Shown: piece by piece, positions 35,122 through 43,800 of the stretch
How the letters are laid out: each line of letters begins with the position of its first letter
Numbering within the stretch: position 1 is the first letter of the stretch
NCBI GenBank assembly: GCA_937906345.1
Contig: CALCXY010000027.1
Coordinates: forward strand, 1-56,835
Length of the DNA: 56,835 nt
Source of the DNA: Candidatus Woesearchaeota archaeon
Lineage (GTDB): Archaea > Nanobdellota > Nanobdellia > Woesearchaeales > CALCXY01
Direction of reading: 5' to 3'
Translations under genes and position numbers: made by a program
The notes under the pieces: generated by a model
Databases searched by the model: none
What the model was told of the DNA's origin: nothing
The model's input: only the letters and a program-made list of their open reading frames with translations

Positions 35122-36067
35122 TGTATTTCCCCCTCAACGTATATAGTTGAATTTCTAGTTGTCTTACTTGTTGTTTTCTTTGTCTCACTTCTTTTTCTCT
35201 ATTCTCAAATGGAGATAGTGCTGTGTTTCCTATACCCATAGGGATCATAAGTGCTCCTCTTACAGTGCAATTTAAGAAATGAGAAATCCTTTTCCATCCT
35301 CTTGGTTTAGGCTCATCATAGGTATCTACTACTCCAAACGTTAATCCAGACGCTAAATCTTTAGCTGCATATTTTATGCTTCTTTTTAGTCTTGGAGCAT
35401 TATCTTCAACTTGTTCTAGTCTTAATTCTGCTTGTTGGAGTTGTGTTAAGGCAGTTGCATATGCTTTCTCTGCTTTGAGGATTTGAGGATTTTCTTTTGG
35501 CTTTACAGGTTCTGGCTCTGGTTTGTAAACTGGAATTGGTACTGGTACTGGTTTTGGTTCGACAAATTGCACTACTGGTTTAATTTCAGGTTTAGGAAGT
35601 TCAGGAATTTCAAAAGTAACAATTTCTCTATGCTCTTCTTTCATTTTTTCCATTTCATTAAGAAACGCCACATGACTTGCAACTCTATTTTCAATATTCA
35701 AATTATGAAAGTCATACCCTAACTTTGCAGTATATGCTGTAAGTCCTAAAATGGCTGTTATACATCCTGCCAAAGCAAAATCCTTTATTTTATTCCAAGA
35801 AGAATAAGGAGTTACCATATCATCAAGTCTTAAATCTGTTCTGTTCACATTTGACTTTCTTGCAGCGTTTACTAAATCCTCTGCATTCTCTCTTTGTACT
35901 TCTGGTTCTTCAATTGCTCTATTAAGTCTAATGCCAATATCTACATATTCCTTCTTCATATCTCTAAGTTGTTCTACGCTTGGATCGTTGGTTTTGAAAA
36001 ACCTTTGATAGTATATGGCTCGATCTCTAAAAAAATTCACAATGCCTAACGCTTTTTTTGAGTTCAT
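35102..36067 (-). CDS. membrane protein with Pro-rich linker and coiled coil
   Basis: 321 residues: N-terminal helices, a membrane segment (FALAGCITAILGLTAYTA, near residue 92), a Pro/Glu/Val-rich rod (about 155-190) and a long helical segment with heptads. A rod-like architecture recalls VirB10/VirB5-type bridging subunits, but there is no sequence match I can claim. Its ATG overlaps the stop of the Cys-rich microprotein. Confidence 0.5.
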   Translation of the reverse strand: MNSKKALGIVNFFRDRAIYYQRFFKTNDPSVEQLRDMKKEYVDIGIRLNRAIEEPEVQRENAEDLVNAARKSNVNRTDLRLDDMVTPYSSWNKIKDFALAGCITAILGLTAYTAKLGYDFHNLNIENRVASHVAFLNEMEKMKEEHREIVTFEIPELPKPEIKPVVQFVEPKPVPVPIPVYKPEPEPVKPKENPQILKAEKAYATALTQLQQAELRLEQVEDNAPRLKRSIKYAAKDLASGLTFGVVDTYDEPKPRGWKRISHFLNCTVRGALMIPMGIGNTALSPFENREKEVRQRKQQVRQLEIQLYTLRGKYNGRIQK

Positions 36068-36186
36068 CTTAGAGCAGGTCTCCCAAATCGAATTTCATTA
36101 CGGCAATCCTGACAAAGACCACACCAATCAATACACACACCACACTTTTTACAACAGAAAGGCTGGTTTTCATTCTTCACATTCAT
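36064..36186 (-). CDS. Cys-rich zinc-ribbon microprotein (40 aa)
   Basis: Starts MNVKNENQPFCCKKCGVCID and continues WCGLCQDC; the many CxxC pairs suggest one or two zinc sites. The stop overlaps the ATG of the next gene (ATGA), and its start lies inside the preceding microgene, so the two fill the gap between larger genes exactly. Confidence 0.6.
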   Translation of the reverse strand: MNVKNENQPFCCKKCGVCIDWCGLCQDCRNEIRFGRPALR

Positions 36187-36271
36187 CACCAAACTTTTCC
36201 ATAGTCGTACAAGTGTGGCACAATCCAGAATGTTTCAAAGGCTTACTACACCAATCACAAGAGTATACCAT
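36170..36271 (-). CDS. zinc-finger microprotein (33 aa)
   Basis: Starts MVYSCDWCSKPLKHSGLCHT and continues CTT...DECEE; CDWC and CHTC form a single four-Cys zinc knuckle. The ATG shares one base with the upstream stop (TAATG), indicating coupled translation in the transfer operon. Confidence 0.55.
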   Translation of the reverse strand: MVYSCDWCSKPLKHSGLCHTCTTMEKFGDECEE

Positions 36272-36762
36272 TATACCTTACCCTTTTGAGTACCATTACG
36301 ACCCTGCCCAACGTATTGTTGTTTCGCACCCTCTAACATTTGCAAAGCAGTATCAGAAAGTTCAGCTCTATACCCTTCTAAATCTCTATTTTTTGCAGCT
36401 TGAACTTTAGTTGCTAAGCCAACTGCTTGACACGCCTGTCCAACAAGTCCAGACATGCCTCTAATGTATTGTTGCATGTTCTGAGCTTCAATAGCATCTC
36501 CTGTTGCAACAGTCTCATTCACGATTTGACCATTTACTTGACCTAAAGTTACTAAGTTATCTTCTGCAATACTATCCATATACCCACCAACTAACTGATC
36601 TAAAAACGTTTTAACACTCAAAATTTCAGAAAACTTCAAATCAGCCCTACCTTCTCCTTGCTCAACATCCTCATGCCTTCCCAAAGCGTATTCAACAAAT
36701 TGTTTTACTTTTTCTGGATCAGCTTCCAGTAATGGTTTTTGTAATGCAGTTTCTTCACTCAT
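36271..36762 (-). CDS. helical protein of the transfer operon
   Basis: 163 residues, soluble, Gln/Ala-rich helices (ATKVQAAKNRDLEGYRAEL), no family recognised. Shine-Dalgarno-like GGGGGA about 13 nt before the ATG. First gene of the run toward the pilin, immediately downstream of the recombinase gene. Confidence 0.5.
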   Translation of the reverse strand: MSEETALQKPLLEADPEKVKQFVEYALGRHEDVEQGEGRADLKFSEILSVKTFLDQLVGGYMDSIAEDNLVTLGQVNGQIVNETVATGDAIEAQNMQQYIRGMSGLVGQACQAVGLATKVQAAKNRDLEGYRAELSDTALQMLEGAKQQYVGQGRNGTQKGKV

Positions 36763-36866
36763 ATATATCAGTCCCCCAAGATTTTCTTAATAATTTTAGA
36801 ATGAAAAAAGGCAGTTTTGTATTTAAGAGTTGTAACACACTCTACTCAAAGGTAATTATGATATTA

Positions 36867-38165
36867 TTAACATTTTTCTTTTGATTTTACTTCTTGATGA
36901 GCTAGTTGTCTCACGACTTCTCCTAACTTCTGTATCTGAGATCGCAACTCATCAATTTCCTTATCCTTGTGTTGCTCCTGTTCAAAAATTTTCTTCCTAT
37001 CTAGAGGTCTTTTGCATACTTCACACATAGTATTGGTGAATGAATTGAGCTTATCACAGAATAAGCATGTTTTAACTTCTGAAACTAGCTTATTGTTGTT
37101 GTTATCAGATTTTATGATTCCTCTTTGGATCAGTGCGTTCTTAAAGGTGTCATCAGCTTCAGATAAATCATATGTTTTTAACTGTTTGGTGCTAGTCCAT
37201 CTTGCTATGTGTTGAATTTCAACATCACTATATCCAGAGAGTCTCTTGAAAGTTACTCCGTTTCTCTTTAAGCTGTAGCAGGTGATCCTTTTGTTAATTT
37301 TTAGTTTAGCACAAGCAAGTCTTAATCTCTTGTTTAGATTGAAAGGTTTTTGCTGTTCTCCTTTTTTATATCGTTCATTGATAATGAAAAGAAAAGCTTC
37401 TGGATCGTTTTTGAAGGGGTGTTTTTCCAGCCATTTTGCTAAGTAAGGGTATGAATCAATGCATCGTAAAAAGCCTTGCACCCCTTCTTTTCCATGTTCG
37501 TGTAGGTATATTTTAGAGTAGTTATCATACATTTCAACGTCTCCTAAGCGGATATAACAGGCTTCTTGAGGTCTTACTAGGCTTTCATGTGCAAAAGTGA
37601 CGTAGAACTGCATCATAGGATCATAAGAAAAGAATTGTACTATTTTTGAGAACTCCTCTGAGGTGAGTTTATCTTTTCTACGTTTCTCTAGGCTCTTGTC
37701 CATTTTTGAGCGTAAATGCCTAACACAATAAGGTGTGAGAGTGTCATCAACTCTTCCTTTTTCATCAAGTTCAGGAAACAAATTCTTCCATAAATATTTT
37801 AAATCTCTTATAAAGTCTGCTTTGCTCTTAGGACTGGAATAACGAGTATGCATAAAAGCAACAATACTATTTATTTCTTCTCTGTTAGCTTCTTTATCAA
37901 TCTGTTTTAAATCCTTCTGTGTGGAATAAATAATAAGCCTGAAAGTGCCTAACAAACGATTTCTTCTGGAATAGCTTGTATCTCTTGCTTCAAGAATGGG
38001 AAACAATTTCCTTATATATGCTAAATTTGTAGTATTTTTACAATGATATTTACACCTTTTTTCTGCAAAACTCTTTCTTTGCTCTGGTTGTAATAATAAT
38101 CTGTTGAGATTTTCCTTAAATCTTTCATATTTTACCTTATTTCCATAAATATCCTCTTCAGCCAT
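36867..38165 (-). CDS. int: tyrosine recombinase (integrase) with C-terminal zinc ribbon
   Basis: 432 residues from the ATG at 38165; the frame is open through the tRNA, but a TATA box at 38189-38200 fixes this start. The catalytic core shows the first Arg in LVRPQEACYIRL (~197), a divergent second box YSLKRNGV (~300, Tyr for His), HIARWTS (~318) and the nucleophile in KTYDLS (~331). A helical N-terminal DNA-binding part precedes it, and CLFCDKLNSFTNTMCEVC forms a zinc ribbon after ~367. It sits inside the element next to tRNA-Leu, the classic integration arrangement. Confidence 0.85.
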   Translation of the reverse strand: MAEEDIYGNKVKYERFKENLNRLLLQPEQRKSFAEKRCKYHCKNTTNLAYIRKLFPILEARDTSYSRRNRLLGTFRLIIYSTQKDLKQIDKEANREEINSIVAFMHTRYSSPKSKADFIRDLKYLWKNLFPELDEKGRVDDTLTPYCVRHLRSKMDKSLEKRRKDKLTSEEFSKIVQFFSYDPMMQFYVTFAHESLVRPQEACYIRLGDVEMYDNYSKIYLHEHGKEGVQGFLRCIDSYPYLAKWLEKHPFKNDPEAFLFIINERYKKGEQQKPFNLNKRLRLACAKLKINKRITCYSLKRNGVTFKRLSGYSDVEIQHIARWTSTKQLKTYDLSEADDTFKNALIQRGIIKSDNNNNKLVSEVKTCLFCDKLNSFTNTMCEVCKRPLDRKKIFEQEQHKDKEIDELRSQIQKLGEVVRQLAHQEVKSKEKC

Positions 38166-38188
38166 TTTTATTACTGTAGAATAGTCCT

Positions 38189-38225
38189 CCTTTATAAAGG
38201 ATGTGCCACGCCTATCGCAACTAAG
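38189..38225. promoter_or_regulatory. integrase promoter and putative arm-type site
   Basis: CCTTTATAAAGG (38189-38200) is a perfect palindrome containing a TATA box 26-30 nt before the integrase ATG. CGCCTATCGCAACTAAG (38209-38225) is the imperfect inverse of CTTACCTGCGATAGGTG at 10641-10657, so recombinase or a helper may bind both ends. Confidence 0.5.
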
Positions 38226-38230
38226 AACAT

Positions 38231-38246
38231 ATGTGGGAAGGAGGAT
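38231..38246 (+). repeat. right attachment core within tRNA-Leu
   Basis: ATGTGGGAAGGAGGAT covers the acceptor and T-stem 3' end of tRNA-Leu and is identical to 10481-10496. Integration has left the tRNA complete. Confidence 0.7.
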
Positions 38247-38315
38247 TCGAACCCCCGTAGGCACTAAGCCAACAGGTCCTAAGCCTGTCCCGTTTGGCCA
38301 CTCCGGCATCCCCAC
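38232..38315 (-). tRNA. tRNA-Leu(UAG)
   Basis: Folds as a class II tRNA: acceptor GTGGGGA with TTCCCAC plus discriminator A, anticodon arm ACAGG-CTTAGGA-CCTGT with anticodon TAG, a long variable arm, and T arm GGGGG-TTCGAAT-CCTCC. CCA is not encoded. A TTTAAATAC box about 30 nt upstream (38341-38349) is its likely promoter. Confidence 0.93.
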
Positions 38316-38422
38316 GTGGTTAAACTATGGTTGTGATTAGTATTTAAACATTTCCGTTAAATATAGGAAAATAACCTGTTAAGTTGCATAAACAATATAA
38401 ATAAGTAGTAATAAAAAATTCT

Positions 38423-39211
38423 ATGGCAAAAAAAATACCTTCTTATGCTAAATATATCGTTGCATTATTAATTTTAGTAATTATTATTGTTATCATAAAA
38501 AATAGTGGCCCTTGTGCAGGATCTGATAATGAATTTGAGAAAGATCAATGTTTAGCTGAATCTGCAATTAGTTTAAATGAAGTAAAAGATTGCAGTAAAG
38601 TTGATAATAGAGACTTAAGAGAGTATTGTATCTCTTCAATTGCTATTGAATCACAAAACTTAGATGTTTGTGAACTATTAATTAATGAAAGTAGAGGTGC
38701 TTGCAAAACAGAGATAGCAGTCTTGCAAAAAGATATTTCTATTTGTGATACTATTTTTATCGTTGATAATTGGAGAGATGCCTGTTTATCACGTCTATCT
38801 ATACTTCTTAATGATTCTACAAGATGTGTTGATGTTGCAATTGGTTCTTTACGAGAAAAATGTATTTTAGAATTACAACCAACAAGAAATGATTTTGAAT
38901 TATGTAAAAGATTAGTTGATGAAGATCCAAGAAATAGATGCATGAGAGACGTTGCAGTATTTTTAGATGATGTTGAAAAGTGCAGATTTATCCAAAATGG
39001 ATTATTTAGAGACTCCAAATGTTATAAAAAATTCGCACAAAATAAAAATAATCATTCTATTTGCAGCTTAGCACATTACTTACCTATTAGAATTAATTGT
39101 TATGAAAACGTATTAGGCATAGAATTGGTTGATAATAATAAAAAACTCATAAATAGGCACTATGTTGATGAATTTAATTTGAGAATTGATAAGGACTTGT
39201 TTGAGAGTTAA
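38423..39211 (+). CDS. membrane-anchored Cys-repeat ectodomain protein
   Basis: 262 residues. One N-terminal membrane helix (YIVALLILVIIIVIIKN), then a helical ectodomain with about six repeats in which a Cys lies roughly 8-12 residues before an Arg-x-x-Cys (for example REYCIS, RGACKT, RDACLS, REKCIL, RNRCMR). The paired Cys are probably disulfide-linked. It belongs to the chromosome, beyond the tRNA. A TATA box at 38393-38404 supports the start. Confidence 0.6.
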   Translation: MAKKIPSYAKYIVALLILVIIIVIIKNSGPCAGSDNEFEKDQCLAESAISLNEVKDCSKVDNRDLREYCISSIAIESQNLDVCELLINESRGACKTEIAVLQKDISICDTIFIVDNWRDACLSRLSILLNDSTRCVDVAIGSLREKCILELQPTRNDFELCKRLVDEDPRNRCMRDVAVFLDDVEKCRFIQNGLFRDSKCYKKFAQNKNNHSICSLAHYLPIRINCYENVLGIELVDNNKKLINRHYVDEFNLRIDKDLFES

Positions 39212-39263
39212 TATTTCTAATTTCTATAAGGAGGTTACTGGTTTATTTGCTATATACGTTTCT

Positions 39264-39474
39264 TTTGAACATGCTTTAGCTTGGATTTTCTCTCTCCACT
39301 ATACAGGGTAAGGGGAGAGAGAAAATCAGAAGGATCATGTTCAAAGAGAAGAAATGCCTAAATCTATGTAATTTTTTCCAGGCACTTTGTAATAGGCTTT
39401 TATTTTATTCAGAGACATATATCCTCCTTCAATTTCTCTCCCCCTTACCTTGTAGGGGGAGAGAAATTGAGACA
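39264..39474 (+). ncRNA. double-hairpin RNA-like element, copy 2
   Basis: Homologue of 10217-10424. The outer stem TTTGAACATG/CATGTTCAAA encloses a 14-bp hairpin (39284-39297 with 39314-39327), and a 16-bp hairpin follows (39429-39444 with 39455-39470). Relative to copy 1, one A-U pair of hairpin 1 is missing from both arms, and the small TGCC/GGCA stem is Watson-Crick here but has a G-U in copy 1. CTATATACG at 39250-39258 could be a promoter. Confidence 0.55.
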
Positions 39475-39526
39475 AACAGATAAGTTAACACGAGAAAAAT
39501 CAACATTTATTATGATTAAGAACTAT

Positions 39527-39697
39527 TTACTTCCCCTTCTTCTTCCAATTATATTTCCTAGTTTTTGCACTAACACCATAATTGCAAGAAGAGCATTTTT
39601 TATGTCTCATATGATAGGTAGGCTTCCCACATCTTCTACATCGAATATGTGTCTTTTTACCAGATCGTTTACCCATGGATGGTGTTCCTTTTGACAT
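39527..39697 (-). CDS. rpl37e: 50S ribosomal protein eL37
   Basis: 56 residues: [20 protein letters not shown], then [21 protein letters not shown] and a basic end. CxxC...CxxC forms the eL37 zinc ribbon and the length is typical. It lies 9 nt after the LSm gene on the same strand, the conserved archaeal LSm-eL37 pair. Confidence 0.95.
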   Translation of the reverse strand: MSKGTPSMGKRSGKKTHIRCRRCGKPTYHMRHKKCSSCNYGVSAKTRKYNWKKKGK

Positions 39698-39706
39698 TTA
39701 ATTCAC

Positions 39707-39931
39707 CTAAGCTGGAGAGATAAGAATTATTGCGTCTCCTCTAAGAAAGACAACTCCTAATTTTCTTTTAACATCTCCGTTTTCTCTCTCTTCTGCTTCA
39801 TTTAGAACTACGTTAATATGAATATCAAAAGCTTTCAATTTACCAATAAATTGCTTACCATTTTTTAATTCAACTATTACACTTTTATCTCTTGCAGCGT
39901 TTAATGCATCTAAAGGTCTTGAAGCTTCCAT
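39707..39931 (-). CDS. lsm: archaeal Sm-like RNA-binding protein
   Basis: 74 residues: RPLDALNAARDKSVIVELKN, Sm1 motif with GKQFIGKLKAFDIHINVVLNEAEE, and Sm2 motif VFLRGDAIILISP. It forms a heptameric ring that binds U-rich RNA. Operon with eL37; TATA box near 39978-39987 and GGGGGAT before the ATG. Confidence 0.95.
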   Translation of the reverse strand: MEASRPLDALNAARDKSVIVELKNGKQFIGKLKAFDIHINVVLNEAEERENGDVKRKLGVVFLRGDAIILISPA

Positions 39932-40009
39932 ATCTTATCCCCCGTATGAGTTAATAGAATTGATATATTGTGTACCTTTATAAATTTTGCTATTAAATGT
40001 TAGGATGCT

Positions 40010-40723
40010 CTATATCCAAGGGTTACGAACAGCTGTATCAATATCTTCTAGATGAAGATCCCATACACCTCTCATTTCAATAAAACCAAGATGGGATTCA
40101 TAAACAGGATTAGCATCATCAACGCCAAAAGATGATGCACCGCATGATCTATTAACAATAGTAGCTAGTTCTCCATCTTCTTCTTCTTCATCCTCATCAT
40201 CTAAATCAAATAAAAATTCTCTAAGGACATAATCCCTAAAATCTAATGAGGATGGTTCTCGATGAACAGCAGAAACCCTAGCATAAGCAGTATCAGTAAA
40301 AGACTCTTTTTTGGTCTGAAGCATAATAGCAGGTGCAAATTCATTGAGCTTTCTCAGAATCAAAAAATCCAATACATCAAAAGTAGGAGCAAGATTAGCC
40401 CAATAAAATTCATATGCCTCTTCACTAGTTTCCAATCCATCATCCTCTATACATGCTTCTTCTGTATAATCGTTTTTCCTTGCATCAGTAAAAATAAGCA
40501 CTCCTTCTCGATGGCAATAAGAATTTTCTCTCTCCCCAAGTAAACTCTTTAATCTTTGAGATAAGAGACTAAAAACAATATTGCTTGCAGCCAATTCCAT
40601 TTGAGAGACAACCATTCGATAGGTATCTAGTTCTTGATCTTCTGATTCATATTCTTGCTGCATATAGGTATCTTGATAAAGTGCTGCTTGTAGTTTAGTT
40701 CTTAGAGGATGACAAGGATTCAT
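40010..40723 (-). CDS. acidic protein of unknown function
   Basis: 237 residues with a helical N-terminal half and a strongly acidic stretch DLDDEDEEEEDGE near residue 173. No signal peptide and no recognised family. A TATA box at 40748-40756 lies 26 nt before the ATG. Confidence 0.5.
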   Translation of the reverse strand: MNPCHPLRTKLQAALYQDTYMQQEYESEDQELDTYRMVVSQMELAASNIVFSLLSQRLKSLLGERENSYCHREGVLIFTDARKNDYTEEACIEDDGLETSEEAYEFYWANLAPTFDVLDFLILRKLNEFAPAIMLQTKKESFTDTAYARVSAVHREPSSLDFRDYVLREFLFDLDDEDEEEEDGELATIVNRSCGASSFGVDDANPVYESHLGFIEMRGVWDLHLEDIDTAVRNPWI

Positions 40724-40823
40724 CAGTCATTAAATTTATTGCTTCTTTATAAAATTACGCATTTTGTATTCGATGCTTTAATTTAGGGAATAACTTTAAA
40801 TAAGGTAATTAAAATAGCTCATC

Positions 40824-43800
40824 ATGGCACATTATTTTAATCTAGCTGAGCGATTTATTAAGAGACATCTTGAACAAACAAATCAAACTGATAAAATTCC
40901 AGAGGGCATGGAAGATTATCTACCAGAAGATTTAGTATTACCTTATTTATCAGCTGCTGCATTTGGTATGCCTCATCCTTTTCTAACCTATAAAGATTTA
41001 GATGGTATGGTAGAAGTTGCACTTAACACATTAAAATCAAATGATCCTGATGATTTAGATGATTGGAAAGTAGATATTGCCCCTATTGAAACATTTGATA
41101 GTGAAACATTTGTTTATAAGTATCCTCATGAAACTGTAGAAATTCCAGAAACTACAGAAGGAAAATCAATTAGATATTTTAAATTAGATGATCTAAATTT
41201 AGCTGCTTATACATTAACTCAAAAAGTAGGAGGTTTTCCTAGTAGGATAGATTTAGTAGATACTCCTATACCTCTACTAAGAGAAGAGATAGATTCTACT
41301 TTGTTAGATCTCAAAAAAGTTGGATTAATTGATGGGAAAGAAGAAGAAGATTTAAAAACGGACTTTATAAATTTTTCTAGACAAAAAATGCAGCTTAAAT
41401 TTGGAGGCAGCAGAGCAAACACTCAGATAAAAGTAATTGCAGATAAGGCATATAGTCCTAGAAGTGCCAAGTCATTATTAAGTAAATTAAAAGAATTAAG
41501 ATCTCAAGTAAGAGAAGATAGGGGATGTAGTCCTTTCGGAAGTTTTTTACGAGTGGATGTTCCAATAGGGTTAACAGGATTAATGAACACTTTCTCTACC
41601 ATTCATGAATTTTTTGCAGATCTATTTCAGATAAGACATTTTATTAGATCTGATAGTAAATCTGTAAATATTTATAGGAGGTTTTTTGAAACTGAATTAA
41701 GGGATGCATTTTCAGAATTATTCCCTGATGTTGGAAGAAATATTTATTTTAGAAATCATACCTCTAAAATGAGAGAGGGCATTAGAAGACAACTTTCTCC
41801 TTTCTCAAATTTTTGGAGAAAATTCTTTAATGGAGAATATAGATCAGGAGTTCCTGATAGGCTTGTTGATCATGAGGGAATTAACATTCCTGTGATGAGA
41901 GATTTTAAAGAAATTAATGCTCCTGGTTTAGGAATTGATTTCCGATACCAAGATTTACAAAGAAACGTAAATGCATTTAATAAATTAGAAGATAGAGAAG
42001 AGGAAGATAGAATTACACTTCCTGAAAATTATATGGTTATTAATGGAGATTATTTTATTTTTAATACTCATGGGAACAATTTAGAAGCTTTAAGCACTCA
42101 TGCAGATGAAATTAAATGGGTAGGAGTTGTTGATAAATGGGCTAATACTGTTGCAACAAGATCTGGTCAACTTATGAATAAAGATGACGTTCTTGCTGAT
42201 TTAGGAGTTTCTGATAATGAATTAGAGGGTTTACAATTTAATGATCCTGTTTATGTTGGTTCTGAAAGAGAGGTAAGAGATAAAGCAGGATTCTCTGATT
42301 TTTATCATAGACATTTTAAAAGTGAAAGCATGGTTGAACCAGCTGCTATTGCTCAATGGTTAAATAAGGAGTGGGTTTCTTTATCTCAAATTGCACAACA
42401 TCTTACAGGTGTAAGTTTGGATTATACTTTATTATCCGCATATTGTTTTACAAAAGGTTTAGAACTCTCTGAAAAATTAACATTTGTTGAAATTAAAGGA
42501 GCTAAAAGAGTTAGAACATCAACTCTCACCCTTTCAGATGAAGAAAAAGATACTATTGCCTCTGTTGTATATGATACTATTATTGACGAAGATAGATGGC
42601 GATTTGATAATAGCTTTGGTTCTGAAAGAGAAAAATATATGACTGCTCCAGAGGTCTATGATTTTTTAAATATTGATCATGAACAATTAAGAACAATAAT
42701 TGAACAAGGTAAACTTGGAGCTGCTCAAAACATATCTTTAATAGATAAAGTTTTTACAAGACATAGTAAAAATGCAAAGTTTACTGAGTACGCTAAAGAA
42801 AAATTACCAGGAGTGCATAATGTAAATGGTTGGACTAGGAATAGTATTGAAACTATTAAAGGAAATTTATACTCTACAGAAAAATTACGAGAAGAATTAA
42901 TTCCAGATACTTCTCCATTTTTAGATAATGTGTATGATAATGTTATAGAAGCTGCTTTAAAGAATCCTACACATAATTCTTTCTGGATAGATGATGATCT
43001 CTTTTATTGTAAGAATATGGACACCTTAAAAAATAATCTTCATAACCAAAAAAATCAAGTGAGAGCTGCTTTTGCAATGCATCTTGGGTCAAGAAGTTAT
43101 ATGGATTTACCATTGGGAATTCGAAAACAATTAAGAAAACATGAAAATAGAATATCTGATGCTATTGAATTAGCAGAAAAGTATGAAGAGATTCTTACAA
43201 CAATGGTAAGTAAAGAAGAAGTTCACAGAGAATTATTTGGAGATGATGTTCCACTTGCTACTTTTGATGATTATAGCAAAAGAGTAGACAATGGACATGT
43301 TTTTACTATTGGTGGAAAAGAAATGGTTATGGGTGCCACTGCAAATACCTTAAAACAATATTTTGATGGATTTACTGATTTACCTTTCTATGATATGGAT
43401 GGAGAGTTTCTTTTAAGAAGAGAGGTTATTGATGATTACTTAAATTTGAATGATCAAAAAATTGTATTGGTAGTTGGGAATAGGACTCTAATAACCAAAC
43501 CTACAGAAACTGCATTAGAAAGAGCAATCATTAAGGATAAATTTGATGATTGGAAGCAGTTAAAACAAACATTAGAAAGAGAACTTAATTTACATGAAAA
43601 AAACCCTCATCATAGAGATTTATTTTGGGATCTTATGGAAGATAGAGGATTTGAATTAAAAGATTATAGATCATTAAGTGAAGTTACTCAAGAATTTGAT
43701 GGACAATTAACCTGCCTTAACGAAAATTTAATTTCACCAAATCAAACACAAGCTCAATTAGTTCCAGATACTTCTTTTACTTATGATATGCAGGATATTC

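Larger units (their letters stand above)
10481..38246. mobile_element. tRNA-Leu-integrated conjugative-type element (~27.8 kb)
   Basis: The right end is an intact tRNA-Leu with a tyrosine recombinase immediately inside. The left end carries a 16-bp direct repeat of the tRNA 3' end. Inside are a recombinase, two RHH regulators, PIN/AbrB toxin-antitoxin, an AEP-type primase, a VirB4 fusion, VirB6-like and VirB2-like proteins, several surface proteins, microproteins and a cargo operon. Ribosomal and replication housekeeping genes lie outside both ends. The exact left end is 10481 (repeat A) or 10620 (repeat B). No VirD4 coupling protein or classical relaxase is recognised, so self-transfer is inferred, not shown. 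Confidence 0.75.

Noticed and set aside
38165-38315. N-terminal extension of the integrase through the tRNA
   Set aside because: Those residues are a translation of tRNA-Leu; a TATA box lies between the tRNA and the ATG at 38165.
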